From NCBI GenBank assembly GCA_963754235.1, contig CAVWFK010000044.1:620001-684000 (forward strand): a stretch of 64,000 bases of DNA, read 5' to 3'. Position 1 is the stretch's first letter. Each line of letters starts with the position of its first letter. Positions 1-9,336 of the stretch are shown here, one piece after another. The DNA is from DATAYA01 sp963754235 (GTDB lineage: Bacteria; Pseudomonadota; Alphaproteobacteria; Acetobacterales; Acetobacteraceae). The position numbers and the translations under genes were made by a program. The notes beneath the pieces are model-generated. The model ran no database searches. It was not told the DNA's origin and saw only the letters and a program-made list of their open reading frames with translations.

Positions 1-2234
1 TGCAACGGCTCGACATAGAGTTGCAGCACGATCTGCTCAGTGTTCGGCACCATTCCCATCCGGTGCGCTTCCTCGAGGTACGTGCGGTTGGCGTGCTTGA
101 AATACAGCGCGTCCGGCGGGAGATGGTGCTGCCAGAAGCAGCCGTTCGCGACGTAGCGCGCGAGCTGGTCCGGGTTCGGGGCCGCGCAGCCGTGCTCCGT
201 CCCGTCCGCGCCGCGCCAGCCGGCGAGCGGCCCGATCCCCGGTCTGCGTTCGTGCCGGGCCATGTAGTCGGGATAGCTCGCGTAACGCGGTGCGCCGTCG
301 TCGTTGACGAAGCCGGGCAGGCCGAGCCGCGCGCCGAGATCGATCAGCACATCCTGGAACGGGCGCACGTCGCGATCGAGCGCCACCACCGGCTGGCGGA
401 TCGCGTCCGCCGGACCCTCGGCGCTGCCGATCGGGCGATCGAGCAGCGAGATGCAATCCCACCGCTCCAGATACGTCGTGTCGGGCAGAATGAGATCGGC
501 ATAAGCGACCGTCTCGGAGGCGTAGGCGTCGGAATAGATCACGTGCGGGATGCGGTATTCGCCGCTCGCCGGGTCCTTTGCCGTCAGGTGCCGCGCCGCC
601 TCCCCGGGGTTCATCGAGGAGTTCCAGCCCATGTTGGACATGTACATGAACAGCGTGTCGATCGGATAGGGATCGCCGGCCGCCGCGTTGCCGAGCACCA
701 TATGCATCATCCCGTGGGCCGCGATCGGCGCGTCCCACGAGAATGCCTTGTCGATGCGCAAGGCCCGGCCGTCGTCGTCGAGCAGCAGATCCTCCGGCCC
801 GCGCGGGAAGCCTAGTGCCATGCCCTCCATCTCGTGGTTCGGCGCGCAGCCGCGCCCGGCTGGCGGCGGTCCGGGCAGGATCGGCTTCGGATATGGCGAC
901 TTGTAGCGCCACGATCCGGGGGTATCGACGGCGCCCAGCAGCATCTGCAACAGGTGGATCGCGCGGCAGGTCTGAAAGCCGTTGGAGTGCGCCGAGATGC
1001 CGCGCATCGCGTGCATCGAGACCGGCCGCCCGACCATCTTCTCATGCCCGCGCCCGGCGGTGTCGGTCCAGGGCTGATCGAGGACCAGTTCCTGATCGAA
1101 CGCGACATCCGCGATCTCGGCGGCAATGCGGCTGATCGTCTCGGCCGGGATGCCGCAGCGCTCGGCGATTTGCGCGGGTGCGTATTCGCCGCCGAGATAA
1201 CGCTCGGCCATGAGCTGGAACACCGGCACCGCCCGGCCGCCGTCGGGGAGCGAAAACTCGCCCACGATCGCGGGCTGCATGTCGGGCGTGGCGGCGTCAA
1301 TTACCGCCCCCTGCGTGCGCTCCCAGGCGAGCGGCCGTCCCTCGGCGTCACGCACGAACAGGCCGTGCTGCGCGCCGCCCGGATCGCGGCGAACCAGCCA
1401 GTGCGCGTTGGTGTAGCGGACCAGAAAATCGAGATCGACGCGATCGGTGCGCAACAACTCGTGGACCAGCGAGAGCACGAACAGCCCGTCGGTACCCGGC
1501 CGGATGCCCACCCACTCGTCGGCGACCGCGGAATAGCCGGTGCGCACCGGGTTGATGCTGACGAACTTGGCGCCGCGCCGCCGCACATTGGCGATGCCGA
1601 GCTTGATCGGGTTGCTGTCATGGTCCTCGGCGACGCCGAACAGCAGCAGGTATTTCGTGCGGTCCCAATCTGGATCGCCGAACTCCCAAAAACTGCCGCC
1701 CAGCGTGTAGAGGCCAGCCGCCGCCATGTTGACCGAGCAGAACCCGCCATGCGCGGCGAAATTGGGGGTGCCGAACTGCTTCGCCCACCAGCCGGTCAGC
1801 GCCTGGCTCTGGTCGCGCCCGGTGAAGAAGGCGAGCCGCTTCGGGTCGCTCGCGCGCACCTTGCCCAGCCACTCGGTCGCGATCCGCAGCGCCTCGTCCC
1901 ATTCGATCTCGCGGAACGCGCCGGCGCCGCGCTCGCCCACGCGCAGCAGCGGCTTGCGCAGCTTGGCCGGCGAATATTGTTGCATGATCCCGGCCGATCC
2001 CTTGCCGCACAGCACGCCGCGGTTCACCGGATGGTCGGGGTTGCCCTCAATGTAGCGGATTACGCCGCCCTTGAGGTGGACGCGGATGCCGCAGCGGCAG
2101 GCGCACATGTAGCAGGTGGTCGTCTTGATCTCGTCGGCGACGGGGGGTGACAGCTCGACCCGTTCGCGAGGGCGGAAATAGCCTTCGGTCACCGAGCCGG
2201 AGCCGGCCTCGGACCGATTCAGGAGCTTCTGCAT
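1..2234 (-). CDS. Molybdopterin oxidoreductase catalytic subunit, SoeA/formate dehydrogenase-like (3' end outside window)
   Basis: An open frame runs leftward from ATG at 2234 (upstream AGGGTGG as ribosome site) and leaves the window after about 744 codons. Residues C41-x2-C44-x3-C48-x27-C76 are the classical [4Fe-4S] motif of Mo-bisPGD enzymes; an extra C46 gives CYMCACRC. Long stretches typical of the Mo-bisPGD fold follow (FTGRDQSQALTG, HGGFCSVNMA, NSNG-like regions, LPDTTYLERWD). There is no twin-arginine leader, so the enzyme should be cytoplasmic. That and the Cys motif fit the SoeA family of sulfite dehydrogenases better than periplasmic reductases, but an annotation as formate dehydrogenase-like is also possible. 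FeS and membrane subunits would lie left of the window. Confidence 0.72.
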   Translation of the reverse strand, partial: MQKLLNRSEAGSGSVTEGYFRPRERVELSPPVADEIKTTTCYMCACRCGIRVHLKGGVIRYIEGNPDHPVNRGVLCGKGSAGIMQQYSPAKLRKPLLRVGERGAGAFREIEWDEALRIATEWLGKVRASDPKRLAFFTGRDQSQALTGWWAKQFGTPNFAAHGGFCSVNMAAAGLYTLGGSFWEFGDPDWDRTKYLLLFGVAEDHDSNPIKLGIANVRRRGAKFVSINPVRTGYSAVADEWVGIRPGTDGLFVLSLVHELLRTDRVDLDFLVRYTNAHWLVRRDPGGAQHGLFVRDAEGRPLAWERTQGAVIDAATPDMQPAIVGEFSLPDGGRAVPVFQLMAERYLGGEYAPAQIAERCGIPAETISRIAAEIADVAFDQELVLDQPWTDTAGRGHEKMVGRPVSMHAMRGISAHSNGFQTCRAIHLLQMLLGAVDTPGSWRYKSPYPKPILPGPPPAGRGCAPNHEMEGMALGFPRGPEDLLLDDDGRALRIDKAFSWDAPIAAHGMMHMVLGNAAAGDPYPIDTLFMYMSNMGWNSSMNPGEAARHLTAKDPASGEYRIPHVIYSDAYASETVAYADLILPDTTYLERWDCISLLDRPIGSAEGPADAIRQPVVALDRDVRPFQDVLIDLGARLGLPGFVNDDGAPRYASYPDYMARHERRPGIGPLAGWRGADGTEHGCAAPNPDQLARYVANGCFWQHHLPPDALYFKHANRTYLEEAHRMGMVPNTEQIVLQLYVEPL

Positions 2235-2283
2235 AAGGGCCACCCTAGACCCGTGGCGGCGCCCCGAACAGGCGGGCTCAACT

Positions 2284-2311
2284 CCCTCGCCGCCCCTGGG
2301 GGCGGAGAGGG
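2284..2311. repeat. Dispersed GC palindrome, copy 1
   Basis: Near-perfect inverted repeat of the type CTCCGCCCC/GGGGCGGAG, lying between the molybdoenzyme and the hydrolase gene. It shares its core and part of its flank (GAGCCGCTC, then a TTGGTCATTACG-like stretch) with the copy at 5320-5347. Confidence 0.8.
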
Positions 2312-2360
2312 ATTGAGCCGCTCAGCGATACTTTGGTCATTACGGAAAAGGTCCGATAGC

Positions 2361-3050
2361 TCATAATGCGGCGCCACTGGTCGAATCACCCAAATGCCGG
2401 GCGAAGAACTCCAGCGTCCGCCGCTGCGCCAGCTCCGCATCCTTGGCGCTGTAGCTCGGCCGCTCGTCGCAGCCGAAGCCGTGCTGGGCGCCGGCATAGA
2501 CGAACACCTCGACACCCGGCTGCGCGGCGCGGATCGCCTTCACGTCGGCCATCGGGATCGACGCGTCCTTGTCGCCGAAATGGAGCTGCACCGGGCAGTG
2601 GGTCGGCGCGTCCTTGGTGGCGGCGATGCCGCCGCCGTACCAGCCGACCGCGGCGGCGAAGCTGTGGCTGCGCGTCGCCCCCCACCAGGCGATCGTTCCA
2701 CCCCAGCAATAGCCGACGATGCCGAGCCGCTTGCCTGCGAAGTGCGCCGCCGCCGCCTCGATATCAGCCATCACCCCGGCATCGGGCACCCGGCCGCGCA
2801 GATCGCGGCCGCGCGCGATGTCGGCCTCCCCGTAGCCGAGCTCGGCGCCGCGCTCGGCGCGGTCGAACAGAGCCGGGGCGATCGCCGCATAGCCCTCGCG
2901 CGCAAAGGCGTCGCAGACCTGGCGCATGTGCCGGTTGACGCCGAAAATCTCCTGGATCACCACCAGGGCACGCTTCGCGTCGGCGGGGCCGGCGGTGTAG
3001 GCCGAGAGCCTATGCCCGTCGGCGGCCTTGAGTTCGATCGTGCTGCCCAT
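2361..3050 (-). CDS. Dienelactone hydrolase family protein
   Basis: 229-residue alpha/beta hydrolase of the usual dienelactone hydrolase length. The Cys-Asp-His triad is visible: C115 in GYCWGG, D162 in FGDKD and H190 in AQHGF; E36 in the QEIFG segment is the conserved glutamate that activates the cysteine in this family. The start at 3050 has a purine-rich GGAAGGGAA ribosome site. No signal peptide, so cytoplasmic. The family hydrolyses lactones or esters, but the physiological substrate cannot be deduced. It lies downstream of hemC on the same strand with a gap of only 17 bases, so the two may be cotranscribed. Confidence 0.88.
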   Translation of the reverse strand: MGSTIELKAADGHRLSAYTAGPADAKRALVVIQEIFGVNRHMRQVCDAFAREGYAAIAPALFDRAERGAELGYGEADIARGRDLRGRVPDAGVMADIEAAAAHFAGKRLGIVGYCWGGTIAWWGATRSHSFAAAVGWYGGGIAATKDAPTHCPVQLHFGDKDASIPMADVKAIRAAQPGVEVFVYAGAQHGFGCDERPSYSAKDAELAQRRTLEFFARHLGDSTSGAAL

Positions 3051-3067
3051 TCTGTGTTCCCTTCCGT

Positions 3068-4044
3068 TCAGCCGAACAAATCGGCGGGGCTGTCGGCGCG
3101 CAGGCTGTCGCCGAGTTCGGTGCCGAGCCGCGCGGCGTCGGCCGCCGCGCCGCGCAGCACGCGCCGCAGCAAAAAACTGCCGTCCGCGCGCGCGACTAGA
3201 CCTGTGAGGTGCAGTGTGCCGTCGGGCAGCAGCCGCGCATGACCGCCGATCGGGGTGCGGCAGGAGCCGTCGAGCGCCGCCAGCAACGCGCGCTCGGCGG
3301 TGGCGACGGCGCGCGCCGCGGGGTCCTCGACCGCCGCCAGCATCGTACGCAACGCCGCGTCGTCGGCGCGCACGGTGACGCCCACGATGCCCTGGCCGGC
3401 CGCCGGCACCATCGTCTCCGGCTCCAGCACAACCGTGGCGCGCTCGGCGATGCCGAGGCGCTTGAGGCCGGCGAATGCGAGCAGCGTCGCGTCGCAGGCG
3501 CCGCCGGCGAGCTTGTCGAGCCGCGTGCCGACATTGCCGCGCAGGCTGGTGATGCGGAGGTCGGGGCGCACGTGCAGAAGCTGCGCCTGCCGCCGCACCG
3601 AATTGGTGCCGATCCTGGCGCGCGCGGGCAGCGGCGCCCAAGGGTCGGCTGGATCGAGGTTCGCCGGGTCCGGGCGGCGGCGCCCGGCCGCAGGATCAGC
3701 GCGTCGCGGGCATCCTCGCGCGGCAGCGTGCAGGCAAGCACGATGCCGGACGGCAGCCCGGTCTCCAGATCCTTCAGGCTGTGCACCGCGAAGTCGATCC
3801 GCCGGTCGAGCAGCGCCTCGTGGATCTCCTTGGCGAACAGACCCTTGCCGCCGATCTCGGCGAGGCGGCGGTCCTGCACCGCATCGCCCGTCGTGCGGAT
3901 CACGTGCTCCTCGAACGCGCCGAGGCCGCGGAGTGCGGCGAGGCAGGCGCGGGTCTGCGCGAGTGAGAGCGGCGAGGGGCGGGTGCCGACCCGCAGCGTC
4001 GGCATCGCCGCGAGCGGTGGTGCCTCGGTATGGGCGAAGACCAT
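3068..4044 (-). CDS. hemC: Hydroxymethylbilane synthase (porphobilinogen deaminase), interrupted by a frameshift
   Basis: Makes the linear tetrapyrrole hydroxymethylbilane from porphobilinogen for haem and related pigments. The N-terminal part (RVGTRPSPLSLAQT, GGKGLFAKEIHEAL, AVHSLKDLE) reads in one frame from ATG 4044. After ILRPG it must shift one base, between about 3670 and 3682, to continue as ARIGTNSVRRQAQLL, RGNVGTRLDKL and GSCRTPIGG in the frame ending at 3068. The shift lies in a GC run of CGCC repeats. An alternative start is ATG 4005. Because the enzyme is normally essential, an assembly indel is the simplest explanation. The gene is divergent from tsaD with only 39 bases between starts. 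Confidence 0.88.
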
Positions 4045-4083
4045 GCCCCTGTCCTATGAGATGGCGGCGGGCGAGGGAAGCGG

Positions 4084-5124
4084 ATGATGCCGGGACCGGT
4101 GCTCGGGATCGAGACGAGTTGCGACGAGACCGCGGCGGCCGTGCTCGACGCCGAGGGGCGGGTGCTCGCCGAGGCGGTGCTGAGCCAGATGGGGGATCAT
4201 GCGGCGTTCGGCGGCGTGGTGCCCGAAATTGCGGCACGCGCGCATCTCGCGCACCTGCCCGGGATGGTGGCGAGCGTGATGCACGAGGCGGCGTTGGGCT
4301 TCGCCGATCTCGGCGGCGTCGCCGCGACCAGCGGGCCGGGGCTGATCGGCGGGCTGATCGTGGGCAGCGGATTCGCCCGTGGCGTGGCGATCGCGCAGCG
4401 CCTTCCGTTCGTGGCGGTGAACCATCTGGAGGCGCACGCGCTGACCCCCCGGCTGCCGGGATTGGCGCCCGAGGGCGCGCCGTTCCCGTATCTGCTGCTG
4501 CTCGTCTCGGGCGGGCATTGCCAGTGCGTCGCGATCGAGGGGCTGGGGCGCTACCGCCGGCTCGGGGCCACGGTCGATGACGCGGCCGGGGAGGCGTTCG
4601 ACAAGGTCGGAAAACTGCTCGGGCTGCCGTGGCCCGGCGGGCCGGCGCTGGAGCGCCTGGCGCGGCGGGGTGATCCGTCGGTGCATCCTCTGCCGCGCCC
4701 GATGCTCGGCCGGCCGGGCTGTGATTTCAGCTTCTCCGGCCTCAAGACGGCGGTGGCGCAGCTCGTCGAGCGCTTCCCCGAGGGGCCGCTGCCCGCGCAG
4801 ACCGCGGCCGACATCGCCGCCGGGTTCCAAGCGGCAGTCGCCGAGGTGCTGGCGGATCGCGCGGCCAACGCGCTCGGCATGATGCCGGCGGCGAAGCTGC
4901 TGGTGGTGGCCGGCGGTGTCGCGGCCAACGCCGCCGTGCGGCACGCGATCGAGGCGGTCGCGGAGGCGAACGAGGTGGCGCTGGTCGCCCCGCCGCCAAG
5001 ACTCTGCACCGACAACGCGGTGATGGTCGCCTGGGCCGGGATCGAGCGGCTGCGCGCGGGGCTTGCCAGCCCGCTCGATACGGCGCCGCGCCCGCGCTGG
5101 CCGCTCGACGACCTCAGCGGGTGA
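4084..5124 (+). CDS. tsaD: tRNA N6-threonylcarbamoyladenosine synthase catalytic subunit TsaD
   Basis: 346 residues, normal length for TsaD/Gcp. The N-terminal ASKHA phosphate loop GIETSCDETAAAV (8-20) and the metal-binding HLEAH motif (H114, H118) are both present, as are SGGHCQ and VAGGVAAN. With TsaB and TsaE it transfers threonylcarbamoyl onto A37 of ANN-decoding tRNAs in the cytoplasm. The ORF begins ATGATG, so 4087 is an equally good start. The gene is divergent from hemC, and this neighbourhood with gpsA downstream is common in Alphaproteobacteria. Confidence 0.96.
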   Translation: MMPGPVLGIETSCDETAAAVLDAEGRVLAEAVLSQMGDHAAFGGVVPEIAARAHLAHLPGMVASVMHEAALGFADLGGVAATSGPGLIGGLIVGSGFARGVAIAQRLPFVAVNHLEAHALTPRLPGLAPEGAPFPYLLLLVSGGHCQCVAIEGLGRYRRLGATVDDAAGEAFDKVGKLLGLPWPGGPALERLARRGDPSVHPLPRPMLGRPGCDFSFSGLKTAVAQLVERFPEGPLPAQTAADIAAGFQAAVAEVLADRAANALGMMPAAKLLVVAGGVAANAAVRHAIEAVAEANEVALVAPPPRLCTDNAVMVAWAGIERLRAGLASPLDTAPRPRWPLDDLSG

Positions 5125-5174
5125 AGGGTGTGGTGGCGATCGGCGCCGCAGCCAGGGCCGCCCGGCGCTCCCCT

Positions 5175-5347
5175 CCCTCTCCGCCCTCGGGGGCGGAGAG
5201 GGCCGGGGTGAGGTGGGGATGGTCCGGCTCGTTTCGATTTTGCCTGCGCGGCTCGCAGGATGCGTGCGAGAGTGGTTCTGGTCCGTAACTTCATAGCGGC
5301 CGGCCCCCACCTCACCCAACCCTTTCCGCCCCCAAGGGCGGAGAGGG
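5175..5347. repeat. Composite of two GC palindromes in inverted orientation (copies 2 and 3)
   Basis: Palindrome 5175-5202 (CCCTCTCCGCC...GGCGGAGAGGG) is followed by GGTGAGGTGGGG. After about 85 bases the complement CCCCACCTCACCC appears, followed by a second palindrome at 5320-5347. The whole is therefore a large inverted repeat around a unique centre. It fills most of the 304-base gap after tsaD; no gene or U-tract terminator was seen there. Confidence 0.85.
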
Positions 5348-5428
5348 CTTAGCCGCTCGCCGGCACTGGTTATTGCGACAAATATGTGTGAATTCGGCAG
5401 GTAAAGACGGCGGGAGGGAGAAAATCGG

Positions 5429-5716
5429 TTGACAACTATTATCGCGCGAACGCGCGCTGACGGAACCGTCGTCCAGGTGTTGGAGGATGGCCGCGAGCAA
5501 CCATTCCCGCACACTCCCACGCGGCCGATGACAGATGCCGAAGTGCATGCGGCGGCAATTGCTGATCAGGACGCTCGGCCAATGGCGGATGCCGAGTGGC
5601 AGGCGGCCCGCAAAGTGCCGCACGCAAAGACGCTGCGCAAGGCGCTCGGGCTGACACAAGAAGAGTTCGAGGCGCGCTTTCGGATTCCGCTCGAGGCCGG
5701 GCCTCACCCGCGCTGA
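5429..5716 (+). CDS. Helix-turn-helix antitoxin-like protein, C-terminally truncated
   Basis: 95 residues starting at TTG 5429 with a strong GGGAGGGAG ribosome site 10 bases upstream. Residues 66-88 (KTLRKALGLTQEEFEARFRIPL) match the start of the Xre-type helix-turn-helix found in HigA/BrnA-like antitoxins. In such proteins this motif is normally followed by GTLRDWEQGR and a C-terminal helix; here the frame instead ends with EAGPHPR. The recognition part seems lost. No toxin gene adjoins; the flanks are the repeat composite and gpsA. Probably a remnant of a toxin-antitoxin pair, although a functional short protein cannot be excluded. Confidence 0.6.
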   Translation: MTTIIARTRADGTVVQVLEDGREQPFPHTPTRPMTDAEVHAAAIADQDARPMADAEWQAARKVPHAKTLRKALGLTQEEFEARFRIPLEAGPHPR

Positions 5717-5770
5717 CAGCGGAGCGACACTGTGTTCTGACAACAACCCTTCGACGTCGGCGGCCGCTCG

Positions 5771-6724
5771 ATGAATAATGTCGCGGTGATCGGCGCCGGT
5801 GCCTGGGGCACGGCGCTGGCGGTGCAGGCGGCGCGCGCGGGGGCTGCGGTCGCGCTGTGGGCGCGCGATCCGGTGCCGCTCGCGCAAGCGCGGGAGAGCC
5901 GGCATCTGCCCGGTGTGCGGCTGCTCGACTCCGTGCGCGTCACCGGCGATATCCAAGCGAGCGGAAACGACCTCACGATCGTCGCGGTGCCGATGCAGCA
6001 TCTGCGCGCGATTCTGTCCCGGCTGCCGCCGGGGCCGCCGCTGCTGCTCGCGGCCAAGGGGGTGGAGCAGGGACGGCTGCTTCTGCCGCTGGAAATTGCG
6101 GCCGAGCTGCACCCTGGCGTGCCGGCCGCCTTCCTGACCGGACCGAGCTTCGCCGCCGAGGTAGCGCGCGGCCTGCCCGCCGCCTGCGTGATCGCCGCCG
6201 CCGATCCCGCGTTGCGCCGCGATTGCGCAGCCCGCCTCGCGACACCCGCGTTCCGGCTCTACGGCAACGCCGATCCGGTGGGGGCGCAGGTGGGGGCGGC
6301 GGCGAAGAACGTGGTCGCGATCGCGGCCGGGGCGGTGATCGGCGCCGGCCTTGGCGAGAACGCGCGCGCCGCCCTGGTCACGCGGGGGCTTGCCGAGCTT
6401 GGTCGGGTAGCGGCGGCACTGGGCGGCAGGGCGGAGACCGTCGCCGGGCTTTCCGGCCTCGGCGACCTGCTGCTGACCTGCACCGGGCCCGCGAGCCGGA
6501 ATTTCGCACTCGGCCTGGCACTCGGCCGCGGCGCGACGGTGGCCGCGGCGCTGGCGGCCAGCACGGGCGTCGTCGAAGGAGTCGCGACCGCGCCCGCGCT
6601 GGTGGCGCGCGCCGGCACGCTCGACCTGCCGATCTGTCGCGCGGTTGCCGACCTGCTGGACGAACGCATCGGGCTCGCCGACGCGGTCGAGCGGCTGCTT
6701 GCCCGGCCCCGGCGCGACGAGTAG
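5771..6724 (+). CDS. gpsA: Glycerol-3-phosphate dehydrogenase [NAD(P)+]
   Basis: 317 residues, standard length. The Rossmann loop GAGAWGTA starts at residue 8. The family segments LAAKGVE, FLTGPSFAAEVARGLP, GAAAKNVVAIAAGA (catalytic lysine) and GLSGLGDLLLTCTG are all present. It reduces dihydroxyacetone phosphate to sn-glycerol-3-phosphate for phospholipid synthesis in the cytoplasm. It starts a tight run with murJ (10-base gap) and trpS, so these genes probably share a transcript. Confidence 0.96.
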   Translation: MNNVAVIGAGAWGTALAVQAARAGAAVALWARDPVPLAQARESRHLPGVRLLDSVRVTGDIQASGNDLTIVAVPMQHLRAILSRLPPGPPLLLAAKGVEQGRLLLPLEIAAELHPGVPAAFLTGPSFAAEVARGLPAACVIAAADPALRRDCAARLATPAFRLYGNADPVGAQVGAAAKNVVAIAAGAVIGAGLGENARAALVTRGLAELGRVAAALGGRAETVAGLSGLGDLLLTCTGPASRNFALGLALGRGATVAAALAASTGVVEGVATAPALVARAGTLDLPICRAVADLLDERIGLADAVERLLARPRRDE

Positions 6725-6733
6725 GGCAGGCGG

Positions 6734-8302
6734 ATGCTGCGCGGCATCGTGACGGTCGGCGCCTGGACGATGGTGAGCCGTGTGCTCGGCTTCGCGCGCG
6801 ACATGCTGATCGCGGCCCTGCTCGGCGACGGGCCGGTGGCCGACGCGTTCTTCGTCGCATTGCGCCTGCCCAATCTGTTCCGCCGGCTGTTCGGCGAGGG
6901 CGCCTTCAACGCCGCCTTCATCCCGGCCTTTTCGGGGATGCTTGCCGCCGAGGGCCGCCCGCTCGCCGAACGCTTCGCCTCGGCCGCATTCGGCACCATG
7001 GCTGTGGGGCTGGGCGTGCTGGTGCTGCTGGGCGAGATATTCATGCCCTGGGTCGTGCGGCTCCTGGCACCGGGCTTCGCCGACGATCCGGGCAAGTTCG
7101 CCGTCACGATAATCCTCTGCCGCATCACCTTTCCCTATCTGGTTCTGATCTGCCTCACGGCGCTGGTCTCGGGCGTCCTCAACGGGCTCGATCGCTACGC
7201 GGCGGCGGCCGGATCCGCGATGCTGTTCAACGTCAGCACGATCGCGGCGATGATCTGGCTCACGCCGTACGTCGCGACCGCGGGTCACGCGCTCGCCTGG
7301 GGGCTGTTGTTCTCGGGCGTGGCGCAGCTCGGCCTGTTGCTGGTGGCGCTGCACCGGACCGGATTCGCGTTGCGGCCGCGCGGCCCGCTGCTGACGCCGC
7401 AGATACGGCTGCTGCTGCGGCGCATGGCGCCGGGCCTGCTGGGGGCTGGGGTCACGCAGCTCAACGTCGTGGTCGACGGCATCATCGCGAGTTTGCTGCC
7501 GGCGGGCAGCGTCTCGCTGCTCTACTATGCCGACCGCGTGCAGCAGCTTCCGCTCGGTGTGATCGGGGCAGCCGTGGGCACCGCGATGCTGCCGCTGCTC
7601 TCCCGCCAGGTGCGGGCGGGGGAGGCGAATGCGGCGGCCGACACCGCGAACCGGGCGATCGAATACGCGCTGGTGCTGACCCTGCCGGCGGCGCTGGCGC
7701 TAATCGTGCTGCGAGAGCCGGTGATCGCGGTGCTGTTCGGCCGCGGCGCCTTCAACAGCGTGGCCGACATCCGCGCCAGCGCCGGCGCCCTCGCCGCCTT
7801 CGCGGTTGGTCTGCCGGCCTTCGTGCTGGTGCGCGTGCTGGCACCCTGCTTCTTCGCCCGCACCGATACCGCGACCCCGGTGAAGGTCGGAGTGGTCGCG
7901 GTGGCAGTCAATCTGGTGCTCAACGTCGCGTTCATGCGGCCACTGCAGCAGATGGGGCCGGCGCTCGCGACCAGCCTCGCCGCGATCTGCAACGTGGTGC
8001 TGCTCGGCGCCGTACTGCGGGCGCGCGGGCACCTGCGCATCGACGCGCGGCTGCGGGCGCGGCTGCCGCGGATGGCGATCGCCTCGGCGGCCATGATGGT
8101 GGTGCTGTGGGGTGCGCGCGGCACGGTGTTCGCAGCCCTTGACCGGCCCGGCGTCCTGCGTTGGCTCGGGCTCGGAGCGGTGGTCGCGATCGGCGTGCTC
8201 GCCTACGGCGCCGCCGGGCAGGCGATCGGCGCCTTCGGGCTGCGGGAGTTCGCGGGCACCCTGCTGCGCCGCCGCCGCCGGGTGCTGGCCAAGCCCGGTT
8301 GA
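6734..8302 (+). CDS. murJ: Lipid II flippase MurJ
   Basis: 522 residues with about 14 hydrophobic segments. The N terminus has the MVSRVLGFARDMLIAALLG and RRLFGEGAFNAAF signatures of MurJ/MviN (MOP superfamily). It moves the peptidoglycan precursor lipid II across the inner membrane. A second FGRGAFN motif near residue 335 reflects the internal two-fold repeat of the family. Position between gpsA and trpS suggests cotranscription. Confidence 0.96.
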   Translation: MLRGIVTVGAWTMVSRVLGFARDMLIAALLGDGPVADAFFVALRLPNLFRRLFGEGAFNAAFIPAFSGMLAAEGRPLAERFASAAFGTMAVGLGVLVLLGEIFMPWVVRLLAPGFADDPGKFAVTIILCRITFPYLVLICLTALVSGVLNGLDRYAAAAGSAMLFNVSTIAAMIWLTPYVATAGHALAWGLLFSGVAQLGLLLVALHRTGFALRPRGPLLTPQIRLLLRRMAPGLLGAGVTQLNVVVDGIIASLLPAGSVSLLYYADRVQQLPLGVIGAAVGTAMLPLLSRQVRAGEANAAADTANRAIEYALVLTLPAALALIVLREPVIAVLFGRGAFNSVADIRASAGALAAFAVGLPAFVLVRVLAPCFFARTDTATPVKVGVVAVAVNLVLNVAFMRPLQQMGPALATSLAAICNVVLLGAVLRARGHLRIDARLRARLPRMAIASAAMMVVLWGARGTVFAALDRPGVLRWLGLGAVVAIGVLAYGAAGQAIGAFGLREFAGTLLRRRRRVLAKPG

Positions 8303-8333
8303 CCGAACCGGATGCAGCCGGAAAGATCGCGCC

Positions 8334-9332
8334 ATGCAGCGCATCTTCTCCGGCATCCAGCCATCCGGCATTCCGCATCTCGGCAACTATCTCGGCGCCA
8401 TCCGCAACTGGGTGGCGCTGCAACAGGATCACGAGTGCCTGTATTGCGTGGTCGATTGGCACGCGCTGACCTTGTGGGTGGAGCCGGCGGCTCTGACACA
8501 GCAGACGCGCGAGATGGCGGCGACCCTGATCGCCTGCGGCATCGACCCAAAGCGGCACATCCTGTTCAACCAGTCCGCCGTCTCGGCCCATATGCGGCTG
8601 ACCTGGATCTTCAACTGCGTCGCGCGCCTGGGCTGGCTCAATCGCATGACGCAGTTCAAGGACAAGGCGGGCAAGGATCGCGAGAACGTTTCGGCCGGGC
8701 TCTACGTCTATCCGAACCTGATGGCGGCCGACATTTTGGCGTATCACGCGACCCGCGTGCCGGTGGGCGACGACCAGCGCCAGCACCTGGAGCTCGCCAA
8801 CGACATCGCGCAGAAGTTCAACCACGATTACGGCGCCGATTTCTTCCCGGCGATCGAGCCGCTGATCCTGGGCCAGGCCACGCGGGTGATGAGCCTGCGC
8901 GACGGGATGCGGAAGATGTCGAAGTCGGAAGCATCGGACCAGAGCCGGATCAACCTCAACGACGACGCCGACACGATCGCGCTCAAGATCCGCCGCGCCA
9001 AGACCGATCCTGCGCCGCTGCCTTCGGAGCCGGCGGGACTCGCCGAGCGGCCGGAGGCGCGCAACCTGGTCGGCATCTACGCCGCCCTCGCGGGGACCGA
9101 CGCGGCCGCGGTGCTGCGCGAGCACGGCGGCCAGGGGTTCGGCGCGTTCAAGGAGGCGCTCGCGGCGCTGGTGGTCGAGAGTCTGGCGCCGATCGCGGCC
9201 GAGACGACACGGTTGCTGGACGACCAGCCGGCGCTGGACGCGATTTTGCGTGACGGGGCAGCGCGGGCGGCCGCACTCGCTGATCCGATAGTCGCAGAAG
9301 CGGAACGATTGGTGGGACTGCTGAGAGTGTAG
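8334..9332 (+). CDS. trpS: Tryptophanyl-tRNA synthetase
   Basis: 332 residues, standard bacterial TrpRS length. The start at ATG 8334 gives the conserved N terminus MQRIFSGIQPSG. Class I signatures: HLGN at 15-18 and KMSKS at 194-198; ADILAYHATRVPVGDDQ and GLYVYPNLMA are family-specific. It charges tRNA-Trp. The gene starts 31 bases after murJ. Confidence 0.97.
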   Translation: MQRIFSGIQPSGIPHLGNYLGAIRNWVALQQDHECLYCVVDWHALTLWVEPAALTQQTREMAATLIACGIDPKRHILFNQSAVSAHMRLTWIFNCVARLGWLNRMTQFKDKAGKDRENVSAGLYVYPNLMAADILAYHATRVPVGDDQRQHLELANDIAQKFNHDYGADFFPAIEPLILGQATRVMSLRDGMRKMSKSEASDQSRINLNDDADTIALKIRRAKTDPAPLPSEPAGLAERPEARNLVGIYAALAGTDAAAVLREHGGQGFGAFKEALAALVVESLAPIAAETTRLLDDQPALDAILRDGAARAAALADPIVAEAERLVGLLRV

Positions 9333-9336
9333 GCGA

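Noticed and set aside
5175..5202. Palindrome as a terminator for tsaD
   Set aside because: No U-tract follows and the same element occurs in other contexts; better described as a dispersed repeat, though it might still slow transcription.
5429..5434. TTGACA as a -35 promoter box
   Set aside because: The TTG is the start codon of the antitoxin-like gene with a well-placed ribosome site, and no -10 follows at 16-18 bases.
5312..8142. Long open frames of 680 (minus) and 761 (plus) codons over gpsA and murJ
   Set aside because: Out-of-frame shadows of two clearly conserved genes; low-complexity Arg/Gly content.
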